The notes: generated by a model from the letters alone, not told the origin. A stretch of DNA of 64,000 nt from Gammaproteobacteria bacterium (GCA_007693855.1 RECU01000061.1:1-64000); one strand, 5' to 3'. Positions 36,914-46,428 are shown, counted from the first letter of the stretch. Program-made: numbers and translations.

Positions 36914-37881
36914 GGCACCGGCACCGCCTCGATCAGCGCACGGCCGGGATCCACCTCGCCGGTGCCGGCGCGCGCGACCAGCCGATGCGAGACCACCGCC
37001 GGCAGGACGGCCTGGAGATCGTCCGGATGCACGCCAGCGTGGCCATGCAACAGTGCCCAGGCCTGGGCGGCGCGCAACAGGCCGAGGCCACCGCGCGGCG
37101 ACAGCCCGGCGACGTAGTCGCGGCTGTCGCGGCTGTGGGCGATCAGCGCCTGCAGGTAATCCAGCAGCGCCTCGGACACATGCACCGCCGGCACGGCCTG
37201 CTGCAGGGCGCGCAGGCCCTCGGGGTCGATGGTGGCGGGCTGCTGGTTGATCAGGCTGCGCCGGTCGGTGCCGGTCAGCAGAGCCCGCTCCTGTGCCGGA
37301 TCGGGATACCCCAGCCTGATCTGCATCAGGAAGCGGTCGAGTTGCGACTCCGGCAGTGCGAAAGTCCCCGTCTGTTCGGTGGGGTTGCGGGTCGCGACGA
37401 CGAAAAACGGCTCCGGCAGCGGGTGGGTCACGCCGTCCGCCGTCACTTGCTGTTCTTCCATCGCTTCCAGTAGCGCGCTCTGGGTCTTGGGGGTCGCGCG
37501 ATTGATTTCATCGGCGAGCACCAGTTGCGCGAAGATCGGGCCTGGCTGGAATTCAAACCCGCGGCGTTCCGGGTGATAGACGCTCACGCCGAGGATGTCC
37601 GCCGGCAGCAGGTCAGAGGTGAACTGGATGCGCTGAAAGCCAAGACCAAGCACCCGCGCGAGCGCATGCGCCAGGGTGGTCTTGCCGACCCCCGGCAGGT
37701 CCTCGATCAGCAGGTGTCCGCGCGCCAGCAGGCAGGCCAGCGCCAGGCGCAGCTCACGCGATTTTCCGAGAATGATGCCGTCGAGCGCCTCGAGGATGGG
37801 CGCGGCAGTCAGTGCATGATCTGCACGGGCTCGGGCGGCGTCTGCCCCGGTGACCGGAGCGGCTGCAAGCTTGCCTGACAT
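36910..37881 (-). CDS. MoxR-family AAA+ ATPase
   Basis: 323 aa from ATG 37881, which has AAGGAG 6 bases upstream; the frame extends further but without a site. Walker A is EDLPGVGKTTLAHALA, followed by IQFTSDLLPADILGV (sensor-like MoxR motif), Walker B LVLADEINRATPKTQSALLEAM, ATRNPTEQTGTFALPESQLDRF with sensor and Arg finger region, and a C-terminal lid. MoxR ATPases act as chaperones that assemble or activate partners encoded next door, here DUF58 and TgpA. First gene of the operon; the gap to valS's stop (106 bp) shows nothing striking. Confidence 0.94.
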   Translation of the reverse strand: MSGKLAAAPVTGADAARARADHALTAAPILEALDGIILGKSRELRLALACLLARGHLLIEDLPGVGKTTLAHALARVLGLGFQRIQFTSDLLPADILGVSVYHPERRGFEFQPGPIFAQLVLADEINRATPKTQSALLEAMEEQQVTADGVTHPLPEPFFVVATRNPTEQTGTFALPESQLDRFLMQIRLGYPDPAQERALLTGTDRRSLINQQPATIDPEGLRALQQAVPAVHVSEALLDYLQALIAHSRDSRDYVAGLSPRGGLGLLRAAQAWALLHGHAGVHPDDLQAVLPAVVSHRLVARAGTGEVDPGRALIEAVPVP

Positions 37882-37987
37882 GGGACTCCTTGTCCGCGGC
37901 GGAGGATGACGGGCCATCTTCGCGCAATTGCGCCGGTGTCACACCTCCCGTGCGTCGCAACTGTGATGCAGTTGGCACCCGGTGCGC

Positions 37988-40744
37988 TCAGCCAATCTCG
38001 CGTAGACGCCTGATCTGCTGCGCCAGTTCCCCGTCGAGAGCACGCCATTCCTCGACCCGCGCCTGTTCCTTGGCCACGATCTCGTCGGGGGCGTTGTCGC
38101 GGAACCGGGGATTGCCCAGCTTGGCGGTGCTTTTCTCGAGATCTTTCCGGAGCTTGCCCTGCTGGCGTTCCAGTCGGGCGATCTCCGCGGCAACGTCTAC
38201 CAGGCCCGCCAGCGGGACGTGGATCTTCATCTGGCCCAACAGGCTCAGTGCCGAGCCCTGCGGGGGCGGGGCGCCGGGTTCGAGGCAGTCGATCGACGCC
38301 AGGCGGGCCAGCGGCAGCAGGCTGCCCTGGTGGCGCGCCAGGCGTTCGCGGTCGAGTTCGCCGGCGTCTTCGAGGACTGCCGGCAGGGGCCGCCCTGGGG
38401 CGATATCCATTTCGCCGCGGATCCGCCGGATCCCGAGGATGAACGCCTGCAGCCAGGCCATTTCCGCCTCGGCGTCCGGCGCTTCGCTGAACTGTCCGGG
38501 GTGAGGCAGCCTGGCGCGCATGAGCTCGCCTTGCGCCCCGGCCAGCGGCGCAAAGCGACGCCACAGGGCGTCACTGATGAACGGCATCAGCGGGTGCAGC
38601 AGGCGCAGCAGTGCGTCGAACACACTGATCAGCGTGCGTTGAGCGGTGGCGCGTGCCACCGGGTCCTGGCCCTGCAGCACCGGTTTGAGCAGTTCCAGGT
38701 ACCAGTCGCAGAGTTCATGCCAGGTGAATTCATGGAGCGCACGGGCCACGAGATCCAGGCGGTACTGGCCGAAGGCCTCGTGGACGCTCCGGGTGGTCCG
38801 TGCCAGTCGGCTGAGAATCCAGCGATCGGCCAGCGCGGGCGGGCCGCCCTTCGCCGCGGGGTCGTAGTCCTCGAGATTCATCAGCGCGTAGCGCGAGGCG
38901 TTCCACAGTTTGTTGCAGAAGTTGCGGTAGCCCTCGAGACGCCCCATGTCGAAGTTGATGTCGCGCGAGGGCGAGGCCAGCGCCGCCAGGGTGAAACGCA
39001 AGGCGTCGGTGCCATGCGCGTTGATACCCTCGGGAAACTGCTTGCGGGTGGCGCGCTCGATGGCGGGCTTCAGCTGCGGCTGCATCAGGCCGGTGGTGCG
39101 CTTGGTCAGCAGATCGTCGAGCCCGATGCCGTCGATGAGGTCGAGCGGGTCGAGGATGTTGCCCTTGGACTTCGACATCTTCTGGCCTTCGCCATCGCGG
39201 ATCAGGCCGGTGATGTAGATCTCGCGGAAGGGCACCTCGCCCATGAATTTCAGCCCCATCATGATCATTCTGGCCACCCAGAAGAAGATGATGTCGAAGC
39301 CGGTCACCAGCACGCTGCCGGGATAGTAGCGCCCGAGTTCAGGTGTGCGTTCCGGCCAGCCGAGCGTGGAGAACGGCCACAGTGCCGAGGAGAACCAGGT
39401 GTCGAGGACATCCTCGTCCTGGCGCAGCGCTACCTCGGGGCCCAGGCCATGGCGCGCGCGCACCTCGGCCTCGTCGCGGCCGACATAGACCGCTCCGGCC
39501 TCGTCATACCACGCCGGGATCCGATGCCCCCACCACAGCTGGCGGCTGATGCACCAGTCCTGGATGTTGCGCATCCACTCGAAATAGGTCCGGCTCCAGT
39601 TCTCCGGCACGAACCGGATGCGTCCGTCTTCGACGGCGGCGATGGCTGGTGCCGCCAGTGGCGCGATTTTCACGTACCACTGGTCGGTAAGCCAGGGCTC
39701 GATCACCGCGCCGCTGCGGTCACCGCGCGGCACCATCAGGCGATGCTCGTCGATGCGCTCGACCAGCCCCAGGGCCTGCAGGTCATCGACCACCCGCCGG
39801 CGCGCCTCGAAGCGGTCGAGCCCCTGGTAGGCTTCCGGGGCCTCGTCGTTGATGCGCGCGTCGGCGTCGAAGATGTTGATCAGCGGCAGGGCATGTCGAC
39901 TGCCGACTTCGTAGTCGTTGAAGTCGTGTGCCGGCGTGATCTTCACACAGCCGGTGCCGAACTCGGGGTCGACGTACTCGTCGGCGATGACCGGGATCAG
40001 GCGCCCGGTCAGCGGCAGGCGGACCTGTTGCCCGACCAGGTGCTTATAGCGCGCATCTTCCGGATGCACCGCCACGGCGGTATCGCCGAGCATGGTTTCG
40101 GGGCGGGTGGTGGCCACCACCAGCTCGCCGTCGCCGTCAGCCAGCGGGTAACGGAAGTGCCAGAGATGCCCCTGTTCCTCAGTGGCGAGCACTTCGAGGT
40201 CGGAGATGGCCGTATGCAGTATCGGGTCCCAGTTGACCAGGCGCTGGCCCCGGTAGATCAGCCCCTCCTCGTGCAGGCGCACGAACACTTCGGTCACCGC
40301 CCGGTTCATCTCCGGATCCATGGTGAAGCGCTCGCGCGACCAGTCCACCGACGCCCCGAGTCTGCGCAGCTGCCGGGTGATGGTGCCCCCGGACTGTGCC
40401 TTCCACTGCCATACCCGCTCGAGGAAGCGCTCGCGACCGAGTGCGTGGCGGCTCGAACCCTCACCGGCGAGCTGACGTTCGACCACCATCTGCGTAGCAA
40501 TGCCGGCGTGATCGGTGCCGGGCTGCCAGAGGGTGTCGCGCCCCTGCATACGCTGGTAGCGGATCAGCGCGTCCATGATCGTGTCCTGGAATGCGTGGCC
40601 CATGTGCAGTGTGCCGGTCACGTTTGGCGGCGGGATCATGATGCAGTAGGGCTCGCCCTCGCCCGAGGGCGTGAAGCAGCCGTCCTGTTCCCAGCGGGCG
40701 TAGATCTCCTGCTCGATGGCGGCCGGCTCGTAGGCCTTGGCCAT
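37988..40744 (-). CDS. valS: Valyl-tRNA synthetase
   Basis: 918 aa from ATG 40744 ([18 protein letters not shown]), which aligns with the E. coli ValS start; the frame extends to a TTG at 40777. Class I signatures: [16 protein letters not shown] (HIGH-like), the editing domain ([19 protein letters not shown]), [20 protein letters not shown] and KMSKS ([16 protein letters not shown]). C-terminal anticodon domain and a coiled-coil arm ([20 protein letters not shown]) that helps hold tRNA-Val. Preceded by orfX and holC in the same direction. Confidence 0.97.
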   Translation of the reverse strand: MAKAYEPAAIEQEIYARWEQDGCFTPSGEGEPYCIMIPPPNVTGTLHMGHAFQDTIMDALIRYQRMQGRDTLWQPGTDHAGIATQMVVERQLAGEGSSRHALGRERFLERVWQWKAQSGGTITRQLRRLGASVDWSRERFTMDPEMNRAVTEVFVRLHEEGLIYRGQRLVNWDPILHTAISDLEVLATEEQGHLWHFRYPLADGDGELVVATTRPETMLGDTAVAVHPEDARYKHLVGQQVRLPLTGRLIPVIADEYVDPEFGTGCVKITPAHDFNDYEVGSRHALPLINIFDADARINDEAPEAYQGLDRFEARRRVVDDLQALGLVERIDEHRLMVPRGDRSGAVIEPWLTDQWYVKIAPLAAPAIAAVEDGRIRFVPENWSRTYFEWMRNIQDWCISRQLWWGHRIPAWYDEAGAVYVGRDEAEVRARHGLGPEVALRQDEDVLDTWFSSALWPFSTLGWPERTPELGRYYPGSVLVTGFDIIFFWVARMIMMGLKFMGEVPFREIYITGLIRDGEGQKMSKSKGNILDPLDLIDGIGLDDLLTKRTTGLMQPQLKPAIERATRKQFPEGINAHGTDALRFTLAALASPSRDINFDMGRLEGYRNFCNKLWNASRYALMNLEDYDPAAKGGPPALADRWILSRLARTTRSVHEAFGQYRLDLVARALHEFTWHELCDWYLELLKPVLQGQDPVARATAQRTLISVFDALLRLLHPLMPFISDALWRRFAPLAGAQGELMRARLPHPGQFSEAPDAEAEMAWLQAFILGIRRIRGEMDIAPGRPLPAVLEDAGELDRERLARHQGSLLPLARLASIDCLEPGAPPPQGSALSLLGQMKIHVPLAGLVDVAAEIARLERQQGKLRKDLEKSTAKLGNPRFRDNAPDEIVAKEQARVEEWRALDGELAQQIRRLREIG

Positions 40745-40781
40745 CTCGGGTGTGGTGTTGTCGTTCGGCGTGTCCAAGGGT

Positions 40782-41087
40782 TTACTCGTCGTCCGTGTCG
40801 CCGGCGTCGTCGAGATGGTCCCGCAGTGTGCGGTCGATCAGTTCCGGCAGTTCCTGGCGCAGCCGGTTCGATACCTGCTCGAACAGGGTGGCCTCCATTT
40901 CGCGGAACGCTGCGTGCAGCATGCCCTCCGCGAGGTTCATGGTGGCCGATGCGAGCTCGGTTTGCAGCTCCGCGATCAGCGTGTCGTAGTCCTTGCGAGG
41001 GTGGCTGAGGGCGGCACTGGCATCCACCACGTCGGTCAGTACCGGCAGCTCTTCGGCATCTTCGCGGGCGTTCACGTTGTCGTTCAT
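40782..41087 (-). CDS. Small acidic protein between holC and valS
   Basis: 101 aa. The N-terminus is disordered and acidic ([22 protein letters not shown]), with the 'LPVLTDVV' short motif common to the small ORFs that sit between holC and valS in many gammaproteobacteria. The rest is a helical part ([20 protein letters not shown] through [18 protein letters not shown]) with an acidic end. No enzyme motif. Conservation of place suggests a role tied to the clamp-loader chi subunit or to valS, but that is inference. Ends 37 bp before the valS ATG. Confidence 0.8.
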   Translation of the reverse strand: MNDNVNAREDAEELPVLTDVVDASAALSHPRKDYDTLIAELQTELASATMNLAEGMLHAAFREMEATLFEQVSNRLRQELPELIDRTLRDHLDDAGDTDDE

Positions 41088-41107
41088 TGTGGTGTCGCCG
41101 TGTCTGC

Positions 41108-41551
41108 CTACAGCTTGTGGGTGTGGAGTTCGTAGCCGCGCTCGCGGTAGAACTGGTAGCGTTCGCGCCCGAGTTGCCGTGCGGCCGACTCTCCAGGGAC
41201 CAGCTCGGCGACGCGCGCATAGCGGCTGAAAAACAGCGGGACACTGCCCGCAGTGTTGATCAGCAGGTCCCAGGGCTCGGCTTCCGGGGGCTCGTCATAC
41301 CCCAGGAGTACCGGTGTCGGGAGCCCGTCCACCGGCGGCTGCCAGCCCTGCGCAGCCACATGCGGCACGAAACTGCCCTGCTGGAATGTCCACAACAGCT
41401 GGTCGAGGCGTTGTGCGTGTTCGACCGAGGCGGCATGCAGGTAGACCGCGTGACCCAGCCCGAAGGCCTTGCCGGCCAGCCGACAGGCAATGGTGTCGGC
41501 CGCCTGCGCGTCGCTGTCATCGCCGAGGATGTAGAAGTCGACCCGGGTCAC
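41108..41551 (-). CDS. holC: DNA polymerase III subunit chi
   Basis: 147 aa from a GTG overlapping the pepA stop. Chi links the clamp loader to SSB. Family features: TRVDFYILGDDSDAQAADTIACRLAGKAFGLGHAVYLH, LLWTFQQGSFVPH, PVLLGYDEPPEA and DLLINTAGSVPLFFSRYARVAELV. The order pepA-holC-(orfX)-valS is the standard gammaproteobacterial arrangement. Confidence 0.95.
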   Translation of the reverse strand: MTRVDFYILGDDSDAQAADTIACRLAGKAFGLGHAVYLHAASVEHAQRLDQLLWTFQQGSFVPHVAAQGWQPPVDGLPTPVLLGYDEPPEAEPWDLLINTAGSVPLFFSRYARVAELVPGESAARQLGRERYQFYRERGYELHTHKL

Positions 41552-43047
41552 GGGCGTCGCGACTGCCTGGCCAGCAGGAATTCGCAGAGCAGTTGTACGG
41601 GCCGTCCGGTCGCACCTTTCTCACGGCCCGATTTCCAGGCCGACCCGGCGATGTCCAGATGCGCCCACGTCAGGCCTTCGGTGAAGCGTGAGAGGAACGC
41701 GGCGGCGATCGAGGAGCCGCCTTCACGAGCGCCGACATTGGCGACATCGGCAAAGTTGCTCTTCAGCGACTCGCCATACTCGGCGTTGACCGGCATGCGC
41801 CACGCCGGGTCGCCGGCGCGTTCGCCGGCGGCGAGCAGTTCATGGGCCAGGGCGTCGTTCGGCGAAAACACGGCGGTGTACTGGTGTCCCAAGGCGATCA
41901 CGCAGGCGCCCGTCAGGGTCGCGGCATCGATCACCACCTCCGGCTTGAAGCGCCGTGCATAGGTCAGTGCATCGCAGAGAATCAGCCGGCCTTCGGCATC
42001 GGTGTTGAGAATCTCCACCGTCTGGCCCGACATCGTCTCGACGATGTCACCCGGACGTGAGGCCCGCCCGCTCGGCATGTTTTCGCAGGCTGGGACGACT
42101 GCAATGACGTTCAGCCTGGGTTTGAGTTCTGCCAGTGCCGCCATGGTGCCGAGCACGGCCGCGCCGCCGCCCATGTCGAACTTCATTTCGTCCATGCCCG
42201 GAGGCGGCTTGAGCGAGATGCCGCCGGTATCGAAAGTGATCGCCTTGCCGACCAGTACGATCGGGGCCTCGCCGGCCGGTGCGCCACGATATTTCAGTAC
42301 GATCAGGCGCGGCGGCTGCTCGGAGCCGTGCGCGACTGACAGCAGCGCGCCCATGCCGAGCTTTTTCATCTGCGTCTCACCCAGCACCTCGATGCTCATG
42401 CTGCGGTGGCGATTGGCCAGTTTGCGGGCCTGCTCGGCCATGTGCGTAGGGTGGCAGATGTTCGGCGGCCGGTTGGCGAGATCACGCGCGAACTTGACAC
42501 CGGCGGAGACGCCCATGCCGTCGTCGGCGCCGCGTGCGCCCTGGTTGGCGTCAGCCCGGGTGTCGAACGAGAGCGTCAGGCGCTTGAGGGCGGATTTCGG
42601 TGTGCGGCTCTTCGCCTTGTGTTCGTCGAAGCGGTAGGCGGCGGCTGCGGCGGCTTCGGCACCCTGACGGCCGAGGGTGTAGGCGTCCAGCGAGGCCACG
42701 CCATCGCGCGCCAGCGTGACCAGCGCATCGCCCACGCGCGTCCGCGCCAGGCGGGCGACGGCCGCGGCGATGGCCTTGCGATACGCGGCGGCGTCGTAGT
42801 CCGCGGCCTTGCCGCAGCCGACCAGCAGCAGTCGCTCGGCAGCCAGTCCTGGCGGCTGCACCACCAGGTGGGTGTCGCCAGGCTTGGCATTGACATCGCC
42901 TTCGCTCAGTAACGCGGAGATCAGACCGCCAGTGGCCTCGTCTACATGCCGGGTGGTTGCCGGCTGCTGGCGTCCGTCGACCACTGCCACCACCAGGCAG
43001 GCAGTCTTGCGACGGACGGGATCGGCACTGATCGTCTTGAACTCCAT
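41548..43047 (-). CDS. pepA: Leucyl aminopeptidase (M17, PepA)
   Basis: 499 aa. Cytosolic hexameric zinc/manganese aminopeptidase. The family signature NTDAEGRLILCDALTYA is present, with metal ligands in VGKAITFDTGGISLKPP and MKFDMGGGAAVLGTM (Lys and Asp). N-terminal regulatory domain about 1-170. In E. coli PepA also binds DNA at cer and carAB; whether this one does cannot be seen. Divergent from lptF with a 175-bp gap. Confidence 0.97.
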   Translation of the reverse strand: MEFKTISADPVRRKTACLVVAVVDGRQQPATTRHVDEATGGLISALLSEGDVNAKPGDTHLVVQPPGLAAERLLLVGCGKAADYDAAAYRKAIAAAVARLARTRVGDALVTLARDGVASLDAYTLGRQGAEAAAAAAYRFDEHKAKSRTPKSALKRLTLSFDTRADANQGARGADDGMGVSAGVKFARDLANRPPNICHPTHMAEQARKLANRHRSMSIEVLGETQMKKLGMGALLSVAHGSEQPPRLIVLKYRGAPAGEAPIVLVGKAITFDTGGISLKPPPGMDEMKFDMGGGAAVLGTMAALAELKPRLNVIAVVPACENMPSGRASRPGDIVETMSGQTVEILNTDAEGRLILCDALTYARRFKPEVVIDAATLTGACVIALGHQYTAVFSPNDALAHELLAAGERAGDPAWRMPVNAEYGESLKSNFADVANVGAREGGSSIAAAFLSRFTEGLTWAHLDIAGSAWKSGREKGATGRPVQLLCEFLLARQSRRP

Positions 43048-43161
43048 GCGGCACTCCTGGTCTTTTCTTGGTCTCTTGGCCTATCGTGGCGACGGCCGGC
43101 GCTGCAGCGATGACGCGCTGCCACCCTGTGCTACATTGGCCGGGCCGGCGACCCCAGGCGT

Positions 43162-43167
43162 TATAGT
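43162..43167 (+). promoter_or_regulatory. Candidate -10 element for lptFG
   Basis: TATAGT lies 55 bases before the lptF TTG in the 175-bp pepA/lptF gap. A TTGGCC at 43136-43141 is at 20 bp, longer than ideal. Tentative. Confidence 0.35.
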
Positions 43168-43222
43168 GTACTGCAATCACCGTCCTGCCGGGCATTCGAA
43201 TCCGACTCAAGGGATTGATTTC

Positions 43223-44329
43223 TTGACGATCCTCCGTCGCTATATCTTCCGCGAGACCCTGCTGGTGTGGCTGGTGGTCACCGTGGTGCTGCTGGCCATC
43301 CTGCTGTCCAACCAGTTCGCCCGCGTGCTTGGCGATGCTGCCTCCAACCGCATCCCGCGCGACGCCGTGCTCGAGGTCATGGGGCTGACGACGCTGAACT
43401 ACCTCACGATCCTCGTCCCGGTGGCCTTCCTGCTTGGCGTGATGCTGGCGCTGGGACGTCTCTATCGAGACAGCGAGATGGCGGCGATGATGGCCTGCGG
43501 TGTGGGCTACGGCACCCTCTACCGTGCGGTATTGCCGCTGGTGGCGGCCGTGGGGGCGCTGCTGGCCTGGCTGGCGCTGGAGGCCGCCCCCTGGGCGGTG
43601 CGTCAGATCGAGGACATCCAGTACGAAGTCCAGCGGACCGCCACCCTCGGGATGCTCGAGGCCGGGCGGTTCATCGCCCTGGGGGATCCGGATACGGTGC
43701 TGTACGCGGAGCGGGTCTCCGCCGACGGCGTATTGGGCAACCTGTTCATCCAGCGCCTGCGGGGTGATCGGCTTGAGGTGTTGCTGGCGGCCCGTGGCGA
43801 GCGGGTGCTGGCGGCCGACGGCGTCAGCCAGAGTTTCGTGCTGCGTGACGGCCGGCGCTATGAGGGCGTCCCCGGCCGGCGCGATTTCCGGCTGATCGAA
43901 TTCGAGGAACACGGTATCCCGTTGCCCAGCATTCCCGAGCGCCCGGAGGAGCGTCGGGTCGAGGCCCGTCCGTTCGCCGATCTGTTGTCCGATCCGACCG
44001 GCGAGAACCTCGCTGAGATCCACTGGCGTGTGGGCGTACCGATCACTCTGCTGGTGGTGGCGCTGCTGGCGGTTCCGCTGTCACGCAGTCCACCGCGGGC
44101 CGGGCGCTTTGGCAAGGTCGGCATCGGGATCCTGATCTACCTGGTCTACACCAATCTGCTGACCGCCGGGCGCTTGTGGCTGGAGCGTGGCGAGGTACCC
44201 CCATGGCTGGGCTTGTGGTGGGTGCATGCGCTGGTGCTGGCGGTGGCCGTGGTGCTGCTGCTGCGCGAGCAGGGCGTGCTGGTGGGGCGCGTCGCGCCGC
44301 CGCGGGCGCAGCTGGAACAGTCTGCATGA
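43223..44329 (+). CDS. lptF: LPS export ABC transporter permease LptF
   Basis: 368 aa from TTG 43223, with AAGGGA 8 bases upstream; no ATG or GTG fits the family start (LTILRRYIFRETLLVWLVV). Six membrane helices in the YjgP/YjgQ pattern with a large periplasmic beta-jellyroll between helices 3 and 4 (about 130-260). ALEAAPWAVRQIEDIQYEVQ is the conserved stretch after helix 3. With LptG and LptB it extracts LPS from the inner membrane. Stop overlaps the lptG ATG. Confidence 0.95.
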   Translation: MTILRRYIFRETLLVWLVVTVVLLAILLSNQFARVLGDAASNRIPRDAVLEVMGLTTLNYLTILVPVAFLLGVMLALGRLYRDSEMAAMMACGVGYGTLYRAVLPLVAAVGALLAWLALEAAPWAVRQIEDIQYEVQRTATLGMLEAGRFIALGDPDTVLYAERVSADGVLGNLFIQRLRGDRLEVLLAARGERVLAADGVSQSFVLRDGRRYEGVPGRRDFRLIEFEEHGIPLPSIPERPEERRVEARPFADLLSDPTGENLAEIHWRVGVPITLLVVALLAVPLSRSPPRAGRFGKVGIGILIYLVYTNLLTAGRLWLERGEVPPWLGLWWVHALVLAVAVVLLLREQGVLVGRVAPPRAQLEQSA

Positions 44330-45390
44330 ATATTTTGGACCGCTACATCCTTCGGGCCATCCTGGGCACCACAGCCATGGTGCTCTCGGTGCTGCTTGGC
44401 CTCGCCGCCTTCATCGAATTCTTCGGCCAGCTCGACGATATTGGCGAAGGCAGTTACGGACTGCCGCAGGCGGCGGCCTACGTGGCGCTGCGGCTGCCGC
44501 GACTGGCGGTGGAAATGCTGCCTGCCGCCGCGCTGCTGGGTTCGCTGCTCGGGCTGGGCAACCTTGCCGCACGCAGCGAACTGATTGCCATGCAGGCGGC
44601 CGGGGTGTCGCGCCTGCAGATGGCCCGCGCAGCCCTGATGACCGGTGCGGTGCTGGTGGTGTTCATGGGCAGCGTGGGTGAGTACTTCTCGCCGACACTG
44701 GCCAACTACGCCCGGCAGATGCGCGCCATTGCCAAGTTCGACGAGCTCACCGTCGGTGGGCTCAACGCCTGGGTACGTGATGGCAGTGTCATCATGAACA
44801 TGCGCCAGGACGATACCGCGCCTGGCAATGCCGGTATTTTCGTCTTCGAGATCGGACCGGGCCAGCAGCTGACCGCCCTGGGCAGGGGCGACTCCGCGAC
44901 CGCCGAGGGCGCCGGGGCCTGGTTGTTGTCGGGCTATGCCGAGACACGTTTCCAGGACGAACGTGTCGTTGCTGCGGAGGGCGTGCGCCTGCTAGGCACC
45001 GAGATGCTCACCGAGGACCTGCTGAATCTCTCGGTGGTGCGCCCAGCCGATCTCGACGCGCGCGGGTTGTGGATGTATGTCACGTACCTGCGGGCGAACC
45101 AACTGGATTCGACCGCCTATGAAGTCGCCTTCTGGAGTCGGCTGGCGAATATCGCGTCGGTGGCGGTGATGACCGTCCTGGCGTTGCCGTTCGTCTTCGG
45201 CTCGCTGCGTGCCGCCGGCGCGGGTGCACGCCTGATGGTGGGCGTGATGATCGGCCTGGGCTACTTTCTCGTCAGCCGGATGCTGGCCAATGGCGCTGTC
45301 GTGTTCGATATTCCACCGGTGATCGTGGCCTGGGCGCCGACAGGACTGCTCCTGGCGCTTGCGATCGGCGGGCTCGCGCGCAGCCGTTGA
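44326..45390 (+). CDS. lptG: LPS export ABC transporter permease LptG
   Basis: 354 aa from ATG 44326, overlapping the lptF stop (ATGA). LNILDRYILRAILG-type opening (MNILDRYILRAILGTTAMVL), helices 1-3, coupling segment ARSELIAMQAAGVSRLQMARA, periplasmic jellyroll, helices 4-6 with VMTVLALPFVFGSLRAAGAG. Partner of LptF in the LPS export machine. Its stop codon is inside a perfect inverted repeat shared with the convergent RDD gene. Confidence 0.95.
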   Translation: MNILDRYILRAILGTTAMVLSVLLGLAAFIEFFGQLDDIGEGSYGLPQAAAYVALRLPRLAVEMLPAAALLGSLLGLGNLAARSELIAMQAAGVSRLQMARAALMTGAVLVVFMGSVGEYFSPTLANYARQMRAIAKFDELTVGGLNAWVRDGSVIMNMRQDDTAPGNAGIFVFEIGPGQQLTALGRGDSATAEGAGAWLLSGYAETRFQDERVVAAEGVRLLGTEMLTEDLLNLSVVRPADLDARGLWMYVTYLRANQLDSTAYEVAFWSRLANIASVAVMTVLALPFVFGSLRAAGAGARLMVGVMIGLGYFLVSRMLANGAVVFDIPPVIVAWAPTGLLLALAIGGLARSR

Positions 45391-45415
45391 GGCCCGGGGG
45401 GGGGCTCAACGGCTG
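45381..45415. terminator. Perfect 11-bp inverted repeat at the lptG/RDD junction, likely shared terminator
   Basis: CAGCCGTTGAG (45381-45391) is exactly complementary to CTCAACGGCTG (45405-45415), with three more C-G pairs possible inside a G-run loop. The left arm contains the lptG stop (45388-45390) and the right arm the stop of the convergent RDD gene (45406-45408). A stem this strong should end or protect both transcripts. No T-run follows on either strand, so it is not a classic Rho-independent terminator. Confidence 0.55.
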
Positions 45416-45873
45416 GACACCACCCGCACCGTGCGCGTGTCGCTGAGGATGTCGTGCCAGGTCCTGCGCTGCGAGTCAAACAGCATCCATAGATAGCCGA
45501 CGCCCAGACTCGCGAGCGACAGGCCTGCCGCCGCGAAGCGCAGGGTCGCGAGGCGCCAGTCCAGCGGTCCGCCATCGCTGCGCTGGACCTGCAGATGCCA
45601 GGCCTGCATCCCCAGCGTGGCCCCCCCATGGGTCCAGAACCAGCCGAACAGCAGATACCAGGCCCCGCCCAGGGCGCCCAGCATCAGCAGTCGGAACCAG
45701 AGGGGCGCCGGGTAGAGCGCGCCCTGTTCACCGCCCAGGGCAAGCATCACGCCGGCGGCGACCAGCGCGCCGACCACCATCAACACGGCGATCACCAGCA
45801 GGGCATCGTAGACCAGCGCGGCGAGGCGACGGATCAGCCCTGCCGGCAGGCTGTCGGTGTCTTGCTTGACCAT
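45406..45873 (-). CDS. RDD family membrane protein
   Basis: 155 aa from ATG 45873. RDD opening: LPAGLIRRLAALVYDALLVIAVLMVVG, where the conserved Arg-Asp residues (RRLAALVYD) precede helix 1. Three to four helices, then GATLGMQAWHLQVQRSDG, WRLATLRF and a final WMLFDSQRRTWHDILSDTRTV, the typical RDD ending. Some RDD proteins act as Na+/H+ antiporters, but the general role is unknown. Convergent with lptG, 15 bp apart. Confidence 0.92.
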   Translation of the reverse strand: MVKQDTDSLPAGLIRRLAALVYDALLVIAVLMVVGALVAAGVMLALGGEQGALYPAPLWFRLLMLGALGGAWYLLFGWFWTHGGATLGMQAWHLQVQRSDGGPLDWRLATLRFAAAGLSLASLGVGYLWMLFDSQRRTWHDILSDTRTVRVVSSR

Positions 45874-45996
45874 GGGTTCCAGTCGCGCGGAAAAGGCCGG
45901 TATTGTATGCCGCAAGCGGGCCGCGCTGCAGCGTGGCCCCGGTCGGCGTCTGGCGGGGCGGGGGCTGGCCGGCAGCCCGTGGCCCCGAGGAGAGCG

Positions 45997-46356
45997 ATGA
46001 TGACTGATGAGCCTGCTGACCGCCCCGTGTACATGCTGGTGCTGGCCGACCTCGAAGATCGCGAGCCGATGGCCGATTACGCCCGCGCGATGCAGGAGTT
46101 CGGCCTCTATGAGAAAAACGCCGGCTACTACACCGCCTTCGGCCGGCCGGTCGAGGTGTTCGAGGGCGACTGGCCGGAGCATCAGCCGATTGTGCTGGCC
46201 CGCTTTCCTTCGCTGGCGCACGCCAGGCGTTTCTGGCATTCGCCTGAATACCAGCACCAGGTCAAACCGCTGCGCGAGGGCGCCGGCCGTTTCCGGGTGG
46301 CGGTGTTCGAGGAACTGCCTGTGCCGGCGCGGATTGACTGGAGCGCGCGCGACTAG
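45997..46356 (+). CDS. DUF1330-like (dimeric alpha/beta barrel) protein
   Basis: 119 aa; GAGGAGAG precedes tandem ATGs at 45997 and 46000. The sequence reads MLVLADLEDREPMADYARAM, YEKNAGYYTAFGRPVEVFEGDW, IVLARFPSLAHARRFWHSPEYQ, the conserved order of DUF1330/EthD-like ferredoxin-fold proteins (a gly-rich turn, then 'F-x-S-x2-A-x2-FW-x-S-x-EY'). Small cytosolic dimer is likely. No known substrate. It is divergent from the RDD gene and 90 bp upstream of the symporter, separated by a promoter region. Confidence 0.88.
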   Translation: MMTDEPADRPVYMLVLADLEDREPMADYARAMQEFGLYEKNAGYYTAFGRPVEVFEGDWPEHQPIVLARFPSLAHARRFWHSPEYQHQVKPLREGAGRFRVAVFEELPVPARIDWSARD

Positions 46357-46370
46357 GGCGCGCCCCTGTC

Positions 46371-46428
46371 GGTTGCCCTTGAGGGTTGCCCTTGACGGCC
46401 CCGCTGATTTCATTCAACGTTCGTTGAA
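46371..46428 (+). promoter_or_regulatory. Symporter promoter region with tandem repeats and a palindrome
   Basis: Two exact copies of GGTTGCCCTTGA (46371-46382 and 46384-46395) stand in tandem with a one-base spacer. The second copy ends within a -35-like TTGACG (46392-46397). A perfect palindrome TTCAACG-TT-CGTTGAA (46413-46428) covers the expected -10/start region. The symporter ATG is at 46447. This looks like an activator-site pair plus a repressor operator (the palindrome resembles TetR-family sites). Elements are seen directly; regulators are inferred. Confidence 0.55.

Noticed and set aside
38219-41008. 929-codon rightward frame across valS
   Set aside because: Antisense shadow of valS. 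Repetitive Gln/His/Arg/Ala composition and no recognisable motif.
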